DNA of 64,000 nt from positions 248,001 to 312,000 of the forward strand of contig NZ_JAAKGO010000002.1 in NCBI RefSeq assembly GCF_011043525.1, written 5' to 3'. The translations under genes were made by a program, and so were the position numbers. The number at the start of each line of letters is the position of its first letter. The stretch's first letter is position 1. Positions 50,942-61,691 of this stretch are shown here, piece after piece. This DNA comes from Sphingobacterium sp. SGG-5 (lineage in GTDB: Bacteria; Bacteroidota; Bacteroidia; Sphingobacteriales; Sphingobacteriaceae). The notes below the pieces were generated by a model. It saw only the letters and a program-made list of their open reading frames with translations, was not told where the DNA came from and ran no database searches.

Positions 50942-52360
50942 TTATGCAAGTAACTTGGGGTTTGTCTGATATACTTTCCACAAAAACTCTGCGAAAATCG
51001 TATTGGCCCATGCAAACCATGCCCGTGTAAACTGTGAGGGATCATCTTTATGGAAAGACTCATGCATAAAACCGGTGCCGGCATGTGTATTTTGTAGCAT
51101 TTTTATGCAAGACCGTATTTCGTCTTCATCGCGGCTGGTCATTCCTCGCGCAATCAGGGCTATCGGCCAAATTCGATCATAGCCCGTATGTGGACTTCCT
51201 ATACCTTGTCCAGCAGAACCCTTAAAATAAAAAGGGTTCTCTTCTGACAGCAAAAATCTCCTTGTATTCTGATAAATCGGATCATCCGATGATACTGCCT
51301 CTAAATAAGGCATGGCTAACAGGCTCGGGATATTGGCGTCATCCATCAAATTATAACTTCCAAATCCGTTCACCTCATACGCATAGATATTACCGAAATC
51401 TTTGTGGTAAACCACCCCATGCTTTTGGAGTGCTGCTTCAACCTCATTTGCTAACCTCAGGAGTTCCTCCGCTGTCTGTTGGTCTTTGTGAACGGCTAAC
51501 ATTATTTCAGACGCCTGCTTAAGGCTCACGACAGCGAAGAAATTGGATGGTACCAAAAACGGAAAAATAGTTGCGTCATCGCTTGGTCTGAACATCGAAC
51601 AGATCAGGCCCACTGGATTCACCGGATAACCATAACCTTCTAATGGTACCCCATCCGTCGCCCAAAATGTTGTCCGCTGAAAATGATAGGGACCCAAATT
51701 TTCTTTACGTTGCTGTTCCTTAAATGTATTCAAGGTAGACTTTATCGCATTAATCCAAGCTTGGCCAAAACAACTTGTGTCGCCCGTTTCTTTCCAGTAA
51801 TGGTATGCCAACCGAATGGGGTAACACAACGAATCTATTTCCCATTTTCGTTCGTGTATGCCCGACTGCATATCAGTTATGTCATCTTTCCATTTCCCCC
51901 ACTTGGTGGGATCATCGTAAAATGCATTAGCGTAAGGATCTTTCAATATGTAGGCCGTTTGCCTATTAATGACACCTGCGATAAGCTGACGCAGATTATC
52001 GTCCTTTTTCATAAAAGGGAGATACGGCCATACCTGTGCGGTACTGTCCCGAAGCCACATGGCATCAATATCTCCGGTAATGATATATGTATCCGCTTTT
52101 CCATTTCTAACCTGAAAATTTACCGTTGTGTCCAACGTATTGGGAAAACAGTTTCCAAATAGCCAAGCCAGTTCCTTATTCTTTACATTTTTTTCAAACT
52201 CGACAATGGCCTGTTCGATAGCTGGACTTGTAAAATGACGTTGCGCAAGCGGTGTACGTACTTCCTTGAAATTCGACGACAACGTGTAGGCTAAAGCATC
52301 GCTCATACATAAAGCACCACCAACTAATCCTATGTTTTTGATAAATGATCTTCGTTTCAC
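50942..52360 (-). CDS. GH125 exo-alpha-1,6-mannosidase
   Basis: A 472-residue glycosidase of family GH125 (formerly DUF1237) that trims terminal alpha-1,6-mannose. The N-terminus MKRRSFIKNIGLVGG has a twin-arginine-like motif followed by a hydrophobic segment, suggesting export. Family blocks: TGDIDAMWLRDSTAQVWPYL (about 93-112), RKWEIDSLCYPIRLAYHYW, FWATDGVPLEGYGYPVNPVG and C-terminal RAWFAWANTIFAEFLW. Starts 33 bp after the GH92 gene. Confidence 0.93.
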   Translation of the reverse strand: MKRRSFIKNIGLVGGALCMSDALAYTLSSNFKEVRTPLAQRHFTSPAIEQAIVEFEKNVKNKELAWLFGNCFPNTLDTTVNFQVRNGKADTYIITGDIDAMWLRDSTAQVWPYLPFMKKDDNLRQLIAGVINRQTAYILKDPYANAFYDDPTKWGKWKDDITDMQSGIHERKWEIDSLCYPIRLAYHYWKETGDTSCFGQAWINAIKSTLNTFKEQQRKENLGPYHFQRTTFWATDGVPLEGYGYPVNPVGLICSMFRPSDDATIFPFLVPSNFFAVVSLKQASEIMLAVHKDQQTAEELLRLANEVEAALQKHGVVYHKDFGNIYAYEVNGFGSYNLMDDANIPSLLAMPYLEAVSSDDPIYQNTRRFLLSEENPFYFKGSAGQGIGSPHTGYDRIWPIALIARGMTSRDEDEIRSCIKMLQNTHAGTGFMHESFHKDDPSQFTRAWFAWANTIFAEFLWKVYQTNPKLLA

Positions 52361-52393
52361 AGTATCTTATTTTAATGTCAACAGTCTATTTTC

Positions 52394-54640
52394 TTACGGT
52401 CTGTCTTCTGAAGCTGTCCCAAATGTCGGTGACGGATTTGGTCCCATCTCAAATTCCAATGTCCCTCCGGCAACAATATCCTGGTAATCAATAAAAGATT
52501 TAGTATATGGTTTTCCGTTTAACTTCGCGGATTGGATATATATATTCATTTTGTTGTTGTTATGTGCCAATACCGTAAATGTTTTGTTATTCGCGACCTT
52601 GATCGTTGCTTTATCCACTGCTGGACTGCCAAAAACATAGACTCCCCCAGCAGGAGCAACCTGATAAAAGCCTAACGCTGACAGTATATACCACGACGAC
52701 ATTTGGCCGACATCTTCATTACCACTCAAGCCTTCGGCTTTATCATGGTATAATTCAGACAGAATATACCGTACTTTCTCTGCCGTCTTGTAAGGCTGGC
52801 CTACAAAAGCATAGAGATAAGTCACATGGTGACTGGGCTCATTACCATGTGCGTACTGACCTATCAGACCCGTAATATCAGCCGAAGCATGTTCGCTCAT
52901 ATCGCCTTGTACGACAAATAAGGAGTCTAATTTTTTGACAAATGGCTCCTCACCTCCAAATAAATCGATGAGTCCATGCACATCATGTGGCACAAGCCAA
53001 GTATATTGCCAGGCATTCCCCTCTGTATAATCATCTTCCATATGTGCCGAATGAAATGGATTGAATGGTTCACGAAATGTCCCTCCAGCAGAGAGGCCTC
53101 TCATAAACTGTCTCTCCCGGTCAAAATACCGTTGATACGATTTTGCACGGACATCGAAGTACGCCGCATCTTCTGTTTTGCCCAGACGCTCCGCCGTTTT
53201 TGCTACCGCCCAATCGGCCAGCGCATATTCCAGCCCCTTCGCTACGGTTTCGTAGGTCTTCTCTTTATCATACGGTACATACCCATATTGCTTCAGCCAA
53301 TTCATCCCGCGTTCATCTCGCATCGCTGAGTTTTTCATAGCTTCAAACGCCAACTGTTCATCTAACTTATATCCCTTCCATATTAAGTCGGCTAACACCG
53401 GTATTCCCGGATTGCCTACCATACAGTCTGTCTCATTGCCCATCAAGTGCCATACTGGCAACTTACCTTGTTGTTTATAGATGTTCAGCATGGTATTGCC
53501 AATATCTTCCGCCATCTCAGGGTGGATAATACTCATCAGTGGATGAGCCGCTCGATACGTATCCCAAAGTGAAAATGTTGTATAATTTGTGAAAGAAGTA
53601 TCACGATAGACTTTAGCATCCGCCCCTCTATAATCGCCATTAACATCACAAAACACCGATGGCGCTATCATCGTATGGTACAATGCGGTGTAGAATACAC
53701 GCTTATCTGCAATATCAGGTGTTTCTATCGTTATCTTACCCAATTGTTCATTCCAAGCGTCATCTGCCTCCGACACGGTCTTTTTAAAATCCCAATGCAG
53801 CAACTCTTGTTGTAAATTTAGCTTCGCATTATCTACACTTACGGCAGAGAGCGCTACCTTTACCAATAGCGGTTCCGGCATATCTTTGTCAAAATCGACC
53901 TTACCGAAGACGCTATGCATTTCTTCCTGTTGGCTCTCGCTGATACGTATAGTATCCAAGACCGACAGCTTTTTTATCGGTCGGGAAAATACCGCCGTAA
54001 AATAGATACGCTGATCTTTAGCCCACCCTGTGGAATAGCGGTATCCCGAGACGGTGGTGTCATTCTCTTGCTGTATAAGAGCTGCTGTCGGCTTATCCCA
54101 TCCTATTCCACGTTCCAAGTCAATTACAACCGCTGGTGTTTCCGTTGATTTCGGAAAAGTATAGGCGTGAAAACCCACGCGCTTAGTGGCCGTCAGCTCC
54201 ACATCAATGCCAAAGCGATCAAGATGAACGGTGTAATAGCCCGGTTTTGCCGTCTCCCTTTTGTGAGAAAACAACGAGTAAATACCGCTCTTTTGCTCGG
54301 ACAAAGAACCCTTTGCAAGTTGGACATCACCCATAACAGGCATGAGCGATATATCCCCCAGGTCACCGATACCGGTTCCGCTCAGGTGCATATGCCCAAA
54401 TCCTACAATGGTCGAATCCGAATAATGGTAGCCCGAGCACCAATCCCAGCCATGTGTCATCTGTGTTGGTCCCAGCTGTACCATCCCGAAAGGAACATTC
54501 GCACCCAAAAATACGTGCCCATGTCCCCCAGTCCCGATAAACGGATCTACATACTGCGTCAGACTCCTACTCTGCGGCTTCAAACAGGAAGCCAGCAGCA
54601 ACAGCATCGTCACAAATACACAAAATTTTTGTCGTTTCAT
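52394..54640 (-). CDS. GH92 alpha-mannosidase lipoprotein
   Basis: A 748-residue calcium-dependent exo-alpha-mannosidase with a lipobox LLASC (Cys19), so anchored at the periplasmic or outer surface. Motifs include the N-terminal VDPFIGTGGHGHVFLGANVP (31-50), FGHMHLSGTG, FSLWDTYRAAHPLM, and the catalytic loop HLMGNETDCMVGN with Glu403. The C-terminal SGNEDVGQMSSWYIL is also typical. The family removes alpha-1,2, 1,3 or 1,4 mannose from N-glycans. Starts 5 bp after the GH130 gene. Confidence 0.95.
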   Translation of the reverse strand: MKRQKFCVFVTMLLLLASCLKPQSRSLTQYVDPFIGTGGHGHVFLGANVPFGMVQLGPTQMTHGWDWCSGYHYSDSTIVGFGHMHLSGTGIGDLGDISLMPVMGDVQLAKGSLSEQKSGIYSLFSHKRETAKPGYYTVHLDRFGIDVELTATKRVGFHAYTFPKSTETPAVVIDLERGIGWDKPTAALIQQENDTTVSGYRYSTGWAKDQRIYFTAVFSRPIKKLSVLDTIRISESQQEEMHSVFGKVDFDKDMPEPLLVKVALSAVSVDNAKLNLQQELLHWDFKKTVSEADDAWNEQLGKITIETPDIADKRVFYTALYHTMIAPSVFCDVNGDYRGADAKVYRDTSFTNYTTFSLWDTYRAAHPLMSIIHPEMAEDIGNTMLNIYKQQGKLPVWHLMGNETDCMVGNPGIPVLADLIWKGYKLDEQLAFEAMKNSAMRDERGMNWLKQYGYVPYDKEKTYETVAKGLEYALADWAVAKTAERLGKTEDAAYFDVRAKSYQRYFDRERQFMRGLSAGGTFREPFNPFHSAHMEDDYTEGNAWQYTWLVPHDVHGLIDLFGGEEPFVKKLDSLFVVQGDMSEHASADITGLIGQYAHGNEPSHHVTYLYAFVGQPYKTAEKVRYILSELYHDKAEGLSGNEDVGQMSSWYILSALGFYQVAPAGGVYVFGSPAVDKATIKVANNKTFTVLAHNNNKMNIYIQSAKLNGKPYTKSFIDYQDIVAGGTLEFEMGPNPSPTFGTASEDRP

Positions 54641-54645
54641 GTACT

Positions 54646-55617
54646 TTATACGATTGAAGTTCTCTTGGTAAAATCAATAATCTCAGGAATATAGCCAAAG
54701 GCTAATCCTGTGACTGTATCGGCACAGCCATAATACACAGCAATCCGTCCCGTTTCTTCATCATGCAGTGCTGCACAGGGGAAACATACATTGGCGACGT
54801 CGCCCACACATTCGTAGTAGGTCTGCGGGGAGATCAGGTATGGCCCAGAACGGTATTTGACTTTCCAGGGCTCATCGATATCCAATAAAGCTGAACCAAA
54901 ACTATACACATACCCATTACAAGAATGCAACACCCCGTGATAGATCATCAGCCACCCTTCACTTGTTTCGATCGGAATCGGACCCGCCCCTATCTTAGTA
55001 CATTGCCAAGCGCTTTGCTCAAAGGGAGCGGGCGACATGACGTGGCGATGCTTACCCCAAAACTGCATATCAGGCGATTCACTGTAAAATATATCGCCAA
55101 ATGCCGTATGTCCATTGTCACTGGGACGGCTTAACATGGCAAAGCGACCATTGATTTTACGTGGAAACATCACCCCATTTCGGTTGAATGGGATGAACGC
55201 ATTTTCGAGTTGGTAAAAACTTTCGAAGTCTTTTGTCCATGCTACCCCAATAGTCGGCCCGTGATAGCCATTGCACCATGTCACATAATAACGATCTTCG
55301 ATAAAACAAACACGAGGGTCATAACCATATACCCATTGACCGATCTCTGCATCATCCGATATAAACTTTAACGGTTGTTCACGGATATTCCAATTTATAC
55401 CATCGGCACTGAATCCCACGTGCAGACGCATACGGCGATTGGTATCGTCACAACGGAACACCCCGGCAAAAGCATCGCCAAAAGGCACGACAGCGCTATT
55501 GAAAATACTATTGGAAGTGGGTAATAGATCCCGTGGTATAATAGGGTTGGCAGAATAGCGCCACATGGTTTCCTTGCTATTGGCGGGACGATCTTCCCAA
55601 GGCATTTGCTGTTTCAT
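54646..55617 (-). CDS. GH130 mannoside phosphorylase (mannosyl-GlcNAc type)
   Basis: A 323-residue five-bladed beta-propeller enzyme without a signal peptide, so cytosolic. [20 protein letters not shown] (18-37), [19 protein letters not shown] and the catalytic YGYDPRV (Asp100) closely follow the GH130 subfamily that phosphorolyses Man-beta-1,4-GlcNAc to mannose-1-phosphate and GlcNAc. That disaccharide is the N-glycan core. The neighbouring MFS gene, 28 bp upstream, could import it. Confidence 0.93.
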   Translation of the reverse strand: MKQQMPWEDRPANSKETMWRYSANPIIPRDLLPTSNSIFNSAVVPFGDAFAGVFRCDDTNRRMRLHVGFSADGINWNIREQPLKFISDDAEIGQWVYGYDPRVCFIEDRYYVTWCNGYHGPTIGVAWTKDFESFYQLENAFIPFNRNGVMFPRKINGRFAMLSRPSDNGHTAFGDIFYSESPDMQFWGKHRHVMSPAPFEQSAWQCTKIGAGPIPIETSEGWLMIYHGVLHSCNGYVYSFGSALLDIDEPWKVKYRSGPYLISPQTYYECVGDVANVCFPCAALHDEETGRIAVYYGCADTVTGLAFGYIPEIIDFTKRTSIV

Positions 55618-55645
55618 TTCAATATTATTTTATGTTTAATACTAT

Positions 55646-56938
55646 CTATTGTTCTATCTTCTTTTCTTTATCGTCGTAGGTAAAGGGCACAAAATAGGTG
55701 ATTAAAAAGGCTGGTATTGTAGCAAACAACACGAATATAAAGAAGTCTTTATACCCCAGCGCGTCGCTGATAAAGCCGCTGAACATCCCCGGCAACATCA
55801 CGCCCAGATTCATGATACCCGAGGCAAATGCATAATGCGCCATCTGATATGGGCCGGGAGCTATCTGCTGCATCATGAAAAGCGTAAGTCCCACAAAACC
55901 AAATCCATACCCGAAATATTCAAAGGCTATGCCCGACGCTATGAGGCCCCCGGCAGAAGGCTGGAAAATAGCGAACAGTAGATACACGGCGAAAGGAAAA
56001 TTAAAGGCACAGCACAAGAAGAACAAAGCCTTTTTCAGTCCGACGCGGGCGATATAGTATCCACCTAGAATAGAACCAAGGATAAATGCGATAGCACCAA
56101 AAGTTCCATAATAAAGTCCGATCTGTTGTTCGGTCAATCCCAACCCTTGTTGGGTCTGAGGTGCTTTTAGAAAAAGCGGAACGATCTTCATCACAAAACC
56201 TTCTGCACAGCGGTAGAGTATAATAAAAGTGATGTACCACAGTATATACTTCTTTTGAAAAAAACTACGGATTACATCCCAAAGTGTCCTCATTCCCTCC
56301 TGTACCGAATCCGCCTCTCCCGAAATACTTCCCCCCGTAGGCAGCACCCTCGTATGATAAAGCCCGACAAGAACCATAATAGCACCACATAGCGCCATCA
56401 CAGCCACCCAGGCATGGACAGTACCATAATGCCCCGCCAAATAACCGGCCAACCAGACTAGCCCCCCTGAGGCAACCACCTTTGCCAAGTTATAAAAAGC
56501 GCCCTGCCAACCGATCCATTTGGCCTGTGCAGCCTTGTCTAGCTCCGTCATGTATATACCATCGGTAGCAATATCGTGTGTAGCGCCGCTAAATGCGATA
56601 ACAAACAGCAAGGCTATAGATATAGCAAAGAAATGGGGCAAATGCAAAAAAAGAGCAATCAGACCAAACATAACTCCCGTAACGATCTGCGTGAGCACCA
56701 CAAAAAATTTCTTGGTTTTGAACATACCGAGAAAAGGGCTCCACAAAGGCTTCAATGTCCAGGGCAACATGATTAATGAGGTCCAAAAGGCAATTTGTGC
56801 ATCGGAAATCTCCAGCCCTTTAAACATCAGTACCGATACCATATTCAATACCACAAAAGGCAGCCCCATCGCAAAATACACGGAGGGTACCCATTGTGTC
56901 GGAGACCGTTGCGGTGCCATATCGCCTTTCATCATCAT
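55646..56938 (-). CDS. MFS transporter in the glycan operon (AmpG/PAT-like)
   Basis: A 430-residue permease with twelve helices. The N-terminal WVPSVYFAMGLPFVVLNMVS and FWTSLIMLPWTLKPLWSPFL, and GATHDIATDGIYM, resemble the peptide-acetyl-CoA/AmpG group that moves disaccharides or muropeptides. The start overlaps the GH20 stop by 4 bp (ATGA); two more ATG codons follow. With GH130 next, uptake of Man-GlcNAc is the natural guess. Confidence 0.87.
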   Translation of the reverse strand: MMMKGDMAPQRSPTQWVPSVYFAMGLPFVVLNMVSVLMFKGLEISDAQIAFWTSLIMLPWTLKPLWSPFLGMFKTKKFFVVLTQIVTGVMFGLIALFLHLPHFFAISIALLFVIAFSGATHDIATDGIYMTELDKAAQAKWIGWQGAFYNLAKVVASGGLVWLAGYLAGHYGTVHAWVAVMALCGAIMVLVGLYHTRVLPTGGSISGEADSVQEGMRTLWDVIRSFFQKKYILWYITFIILYRCAEGFVMKIVPLFLKAPQTQQGLGLTEQQIGLYYGTFGAIAFILGSILGGYYIARVGLKKALFFLCCAFNFPFAVYLLFAIFQPSAGGLIASGIAFEYFGYGFGFVGLTLFMMQQIAPGPYQMAHYAFASGIMNLGVMLPGMFSGFISDALGYKDFFIFVLFATIPAFLITYFVPFTYDDKEKKIEQ

Positions 56939-59262
56939 TCTATAATTACTTCATCTACAAATAAAAAAGCATTCTCCCCCTTACCTCCGTGCCAGGCCGG
57001 GATTTTGCCTGCCGTGTTGACCTGTATACGCAGTTTTTTTACAACCGTCTTTGGGAACGAGGTCCTATAATCGTTTATAGCGATTAAGTCACGGTCTTTT
57101 TCCGCTACTGGGAGAAAATGCTGTTCCCCAACGGAAACGAAATCCTTACCATTTCCCGAGGCGAAAACCGATAGGCTACTGGGTGGAAAAATCCATGCTG
57201 CAATATGAGAGAGCGCTCCAATATCCACTGATGATACTTCCGTGGGTTCTGGAAAAATGACCGTGATATCCAAAGGAGCTGTTTCATAACCCAACCAAAA
57301 GCCCGTATCAAAATCTGCATTCCCCCGCAAGCCGTCCACCAATACAGATGCTCCCGCAAAGGAAAACTGTTTTTTTGGCTGGGTATTCATCACAATTTGG
57401 TTGCCCGTAGCCTTGTTGACCGCAAAAGTCTTTATCAACGGTCTAACGTCCATATTGTCTCGCTTTAAGACCGCTTTGAATGTTCCCGATTTCTCAATCG
57501 ATACTGGTCCCTCATACAATTGCCCCTCCATGTTATCTATGGAATAGTATATCGGCGCATTGCCTTGTGCTTTTAGGGTGACCAATACACCTTTTTTTTC
57601 GGGATTTATCGCATAGGTTGCTGTTACTTCGAACAGATGCTTGGCATAGTTGTATCCCATCGTATCATATATATCCATGGTGTGCTTCATCCCAGCTAAA
57701 AATCTATCCCAATTCTTATTTTCTTTTTTTGTCCACTGCACTTCGCTCAATGCAGCCAAACGGGGGAGCAGCATATATTCGAGGTGGCTGTTGGTTTTAA
57801 TGTATTCTGTCCACAAATTTGCTTGTACCCCGATAATATGCTGTTGTTCTTGTGGAGTCAGCTCGTCGGGTAGCGGCTCAAAGGAATAAACCCGTTTCAC
57901 AGGCACAAAACCACCAAAAGAAAAAGGCTCACGTTCGGTATCCAACGACTGATAATAATCAAAATACATGTAGGATGTCGGCGTCATAATGACATCGTGA
58001 TTTTGCCGGGCCGCTTCTATACCACCTTCTGTACCTCTCCATGACATGATGGTTGCATTTGGTGCAATCCCTCCTTCTATAATTTCGTCCCATCCAATGA
58101 TTTGCCGTCCGTGTGCATGGAGAAACTTTTCAACACGCGATATGGTATAGCTTTGGAGATAATGCTCCGCTGTAAACTTCTCATCGTCCTTGAGCCCCAA
58201 CTCAGCGATCTTCGCCTGGCATTGGGGGCAGTTCTCCCAGCTCGTCTTGGGACACTCATCCCCTCCGATATGAATATACTTCGATGGGAATAACGTCATC
58301 ACCTCTTTGAGTACATCCTCTATAAACGTAAAAGTCGATTCCTTACCAACACATAGCACATCTTCACTTACGCCCCAATCACGGAATACCTCATAGTGAT
58401 CAACCCTACAACCCAACTGTGGGTACGATGCCAAGGCCGCCACCATGTGTCCCGGCAGATCTATCTCAGGGATCACCGTGATAAAATTCTGGGCTGCATA
58501 ATCCACAATCTCCCGTATCTGATCCTGTGTATAAAAACCACCATAAGGTATATTATCGTAATGGCCCCATTCTTTACGTATGACAGTACCCTTACGCTGG
58601 CTGCCCACACCTGTCAATTTTGGATATTTTTTGATCGCTATACGCCAGCCTTGGTCGTCTGTCAGGTGCCAATGGAAAGTATTAACCTTATGAACGGCTA
58701 AAATATCGATATAACGTTTGACTTCTTCCACGTCAAAAAAGTGACGGGCAACATCGAGGTGCATGCCTCTATAACCAAAACGCGGTGTATCCTTGATCTC
58801 GACACAGGGAAGAGCCCAACGGATATCACGTCGCTCCCTTCCATAAATCGCCGGGGGAAGAAGCTGCTTGATAGTCTGCAACGCATAAAAGAAGCCAGCT
58901 TCACCGGAAGCTTCGATTACAGCGCCCTTTTTATCGACAAAAAGGTGGTACGCTTCGTGCGTCATATCTCCCCTGAGCTGAAAAACAATGGCTGACTTGG
59001 AATATTTGCCTCTTGTTACATTTTCTACCCGTGCGGATAGTACGGATACTTGATTAAGCTGGTCTACAAACTGCGCAGCGACCCGACGTAAAGTTGCAGA
59101 AGCATCTTGCGGAAGAACAACAACGGTATGTTTTTGCAACCGAAATTCTCCGGGATGTTCGTTCAGATAATTGGGATATGGCACAATATGGTATACATTC
59201 GCTGCAAGCGTATTACCGATAAAGAAAGCGGCTGCAATCAGCATACAAAAGACATGTTTCAT
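56935..59262 (-). CDS. GH20 beta-N-acetylhexosaminidase
   Basis: A 775-residue secreted exo-hexosaminidase. Signal peptide 1-20; GH20b N-terminal domain about 25-155; catalytic barrel from 160 with FGYRGMHLDVARHFF, HLTDDQGWRI and the catalytic pair Asp335-Glu336 in HIGGDECPKTSWENC. The C-terminal region (about 545-775) has a chitobiase-like/FN3 unit and an F5/8-type beta-sandwich (VSSVDIGALSHIAAWIFPPS). It removes GlcNAc (or GalNAc) from non-reducing ends, here most likely antennary GlcNAc. Confidence 0.94.
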   Translation of the reverse strand: MKHVFCMLIAAAFFIGNTLAANVYHIVPYPNYLNEHPGEFRLQKHTVVVLPQDASATLRRVAAQFVDQLNQVSVLSARVENVTRGKYSKSAIVFQLRGDMTHEAYHLFVDKKGAVIEASGEAGFFYALQTIKQLLPPAIYGRERRDIRWALPCVEIKDTPRFGYRGMHLDVARHFFDVEEVKRYIDILAVHKVNTFHWHLTDDQGWRIAIKKYPKLTGVGSQRKGTVIRKEWGHYDNIPYGGFYTQDQIREIVDYAAQNFITVIPEIDLPGHMVAALASYPQLGCRVDHYEVFRDWGVSEDVLCVGKESTFTFIEDVLKEVMTLFPSKYIHIGGDECPKTSWENCPQCQAKIAELGLKDDEKFTAEHYLQSYTISRVEKFLHAHGRQIIGWDEIIEGGIAPNATIMSWRGTEGGIEAARQNHDVIMTPTSYMYFDYYQSLDTEREPFSFGGFVPVKRVYSFEPLPDELTPQEQQHIIGVQANLWTEYIKTNSHLEYMLLPRLAALSEVQWTKKENKNWDRFLAGMKHTMDIYDTMGYNYAKHLFEVTATYAINPEKKGVLVTLKAQGNAPIYYSIDNMEGQLYEGPVSIEKSGTFKAVLKRDNMDVRPLIKTFAVNKATGNQIVMNTQPKKQFSFAGASVLVDGLRGNADFDTGFWLGYETAPLDITVIFPEPTEVSSVDIGALSHIAAWIFPPSSLSVFASGNGKDFVSVGEQHFLPVAEKDRDLIAINDYRTSFPKTVVKKLRIQVNTAGKIPAWHGGKGENAFLFVDEVIIE

Positions 59263-59297
59263 TGCTTATGTGTTGACGTTATGTGGGTAAATATGAA

Positions 59298-61661
59298 TTA
59301 TTTTACTTCGATCTGGGTGGTAAGCCGGATATCATTCGACGCACTTCCCAGCATCAGCGTAAACTGCCCCGGCTCTACGACGTGTTCAAAGTTTGCATCG
59401 ATGATAGCCAAATCCTTTGCCGTCACCTCAAACGACACGCGCTGTTGCTCACCCGCAGCCAAATGGATACGACGGAAATGTTTCAACTGTTTGACAGGTT
59501 GCACCACCGATGCCACCTCATCCCGTATATATAACTGTACAACCTCATCCCCACTTCGTGCTCCTGTGTTTTTCAATACGAACGATATATCAAAGTTATC
59601 TTCGCCCTTCTGCCGAACGTTCATATCGGAATACGCAAATGTGGTATAACTCAATCCGTACCCAAAGGCATACAATGGATCTGCCGACATCTCGACATAA
59701 TCATGCCCGCGTGGATTTTTCTTGTTGTAATACACAGGTATCTGCCCTTCATGTCGCGGTACGGAAATAGGTAATCTTCCGGCAGGATTATAATCGCCGA
59801 ATAATACATCTGCAATTGCACTTCCTCCCTCCTGCCCCGGGTACCAGGCTGTCAGCAACGCATCGGCATGTTCGCTGACCCAGTTCTTATTTAGTGGTCT
59901 ACCTTCTATATAAACAACAATCAAGGGTATCCCGGTAGCTTTGACCGCTTTCAACAAATCTAATTGCTTCCCCATTAGATCAAGAGTCGCTCGATCAAAT
60001 CCTTCACCACTTTCCATATCGCCGACTGTTTGTGACGAAGCTACGGCAGCACCGGTCTCTAAGTAATCCGTCTTAAAATCCCGGGCACTTGATCCCCCAA
60101 CGACAACGACAGCAACATCCGACTGCATCACCACTTCTACCGCTTTATCTATCTCTGTATCGGATGTATCACGAATAGCACAACCCTTAACATACATTAT
60201 CTGTTGTCTCTTCAACTGGGCCTGTATGCCATCCAATACGGTTTTGATATGCTCTTTGTCCTGCGGAGCAGTATAGTCCCCCAACATATTATAAGGATTA
60301 TCGGCATTCGGCCCTATAACCGCAACTTTCACATTTTTGTCCAATGGCAGTATATTCTTGGTGTTTTTCAAAAGAATAATCGATTCCTGTGCCACACACC
60401 GGGCTAATGCAATATGTTCTGTCGTTCTCACTCCGATCCCAGCTTTTTGTGGATCGACATAAGGTCTGTCAAAAAGCCCCATATCGAATTTCAATTTCAG
60501 AACTCGGTATACGGCCGTATCGATAGTCGCCATTGTCACCTTTCCATTTTTCACCGCATCTTCCAACTTAGCGAAAGCATTGCCTCCCAGATCAACGTCT
60601 ACTCCCGCCCGTATAGACAATGCTGCGGCATCTTCCAAATTCGCTGCTACCCGATGATTTTCCATCAGGCCATCAATGCTGATTAGGTCTGAAATCGTAA
60701 AACCTTTAAAGCCCCAATCACGACGTAACACATCTGTCAGCAACTCTTTATTGGCGGTACAGGGGATGCCATCAATAGAATTATAAGCTGTCATTATCGA
60801 CAATGCTCCCGCATCGACAGCTGCCTTAAATGGCGGTAAAAACACTTCCTGCAATTCTCTTTTTCCCACGATAGCGGAGTTCCCATTATGTCCCCCTTCG
60901 GGTATGCCATAAGCAATAAAATGCTTTAATGTCGTGACAGTGCTGTAGGCATTGTGCAGTTGGCCGGCACCATTGCCTTTAGAAATAGCAGAAGCCAGGC
61001 GGGCACTCAAGACTTGGTCTTCACCAAAGCTTTCCTCTACCCTGGACCAACGGGGATCACGTGAAATATCGATGACCGGGCCATAACTGATATGTCCGCC
61101 TTGCAAACGTATCTCTTTGGAAATAACAGCTCCCATTTGTTCGAGCAGGTCTGGATTCCAAGTAGACGCTTGACCAATTCCCGTGGGAAATACCGTAGTG
61201 CCAATGGCCATATGTCCATGAGGTGCTTCTTCGGCTAGGAACACCGGAATGCCCAAGCGGGTATGTTGCCGGACATAACGCTGCAAGGCATTACTTGCCT
61301 TCGCTGCCATTTCGGGGTTTAACCCGTTGATTAAAGTTTTTTTGGTCCAAGGGTCTGCACGAAACACAGCCCAGAACATACCTGTATGCGCTGTCGTGAG
61401 TTCCTTCTCATAGTATCGTGATTGGCGTACAGTATTACCTTTTTTTTCGTACATCTCCCAGCCCAAGAGACAACGAAGCTGTCCGGCTTTCTCGGCCAAG
61501 GTCATGCGGCTTAATAAATCTGTCGTTCTTTCTGCACTACTTAATTTTGGATCTTTATATGAAGGGGTCTGTCCAAACACAAAAGCATGTCCAAAAAAGG
61601 ACATGAAAAGAAAGAGTATTACCGTATATAATGTATTTATTTTACCATTCATTTTCTCCAT
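59298..61661 (-). CDS. GH3 beta-glycosidase
   Basis: A 787-residue exported glycosidase: signal about 1-31, (beta/alpha)8 domain with KHFIAYG and the nucleophile Asp325 in FTISDLISIDG, the GH3 C-terminal alpha/beta sandwich (VAVIGPNADNPYNMLGDY, VVVVGGSSARDF), and a fibronectin-III-like end (GDEVVQLYIRDEVASVVQPV). The BglX-like architecture fits beta-glucosidase or beta-xylosidase, so its role among N-glycan enzymes is unclear; it may attack a different linkage in the same substrate. Confidence 0.92.
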   Translation of the reverse strand: MEKMNGKINTLYTVILFLFMSFFGHAFVFGQTPSYKDPKLSSAERTTDLLSRMTLAEKAGQLRCLLGWEMYEKKGNTVRQSRYYEKELTTAHTGMFWAVFRADPWTKKTLINGLNPEMAAKASNALQRYVRQHTRLGIPVFLAEEAPHGHMAIGTTVFPTGIGQASTWNPDLLEQMGAVISKEIRLQGGHISYGPVIDISRDPRWSRVEESFGEDQVLSARLASAISKGNGAGQLHNAYSTVTTLKHFIAYGIPEGGHNGNSAIVGKRELQEVFLPPFKAAVDAGALSIMTAYNSIDGIPCTANKELLTDVLRRDWGFKGFTISDLISIDGLMENHRVAANLEDAAALSIRAGVDVDLGGNAFAKLEDAVKNGKVTMATIDTAVYRVLKLKFDMGLFDRPYVDPQKAGIGVRTTEHIALARCVAQESIILLKNTKNILPLDKNVKVAVIGPNADNPYNMLGDYTAPQDKEHIKTVLDGIQAQLKRQQIMYVKGCAIRDTSDTEIDKAVEVVMQSDVAVVVVGGSSARDFKTDYLETGAAVASSQTVGDMESGEGFDRATLDLMGKQLDLLKAVKATGIPLIVVYIEGRPLNKNWVSEHADALLTAWYPGQEGGSAIADVLFGDYNPAGRLPISVPRHEGQIPVYYNKKNPRGHDYVEMSADPLYAFGYGLSYTTFAYSDMNVRQKGEDNFDISFVLKNTGARSGDEVVQLYIRDEVASVVQPVKQLKHFRRIHLAAGEQQRVSFEVTAKDLAIIDANFEHVVEPGQFTLMLGSASNDIRLTTQIEVK

Positions 61662-61691
61662 ATATCGCCAGTTTACGAGAGCTTCATCGGG

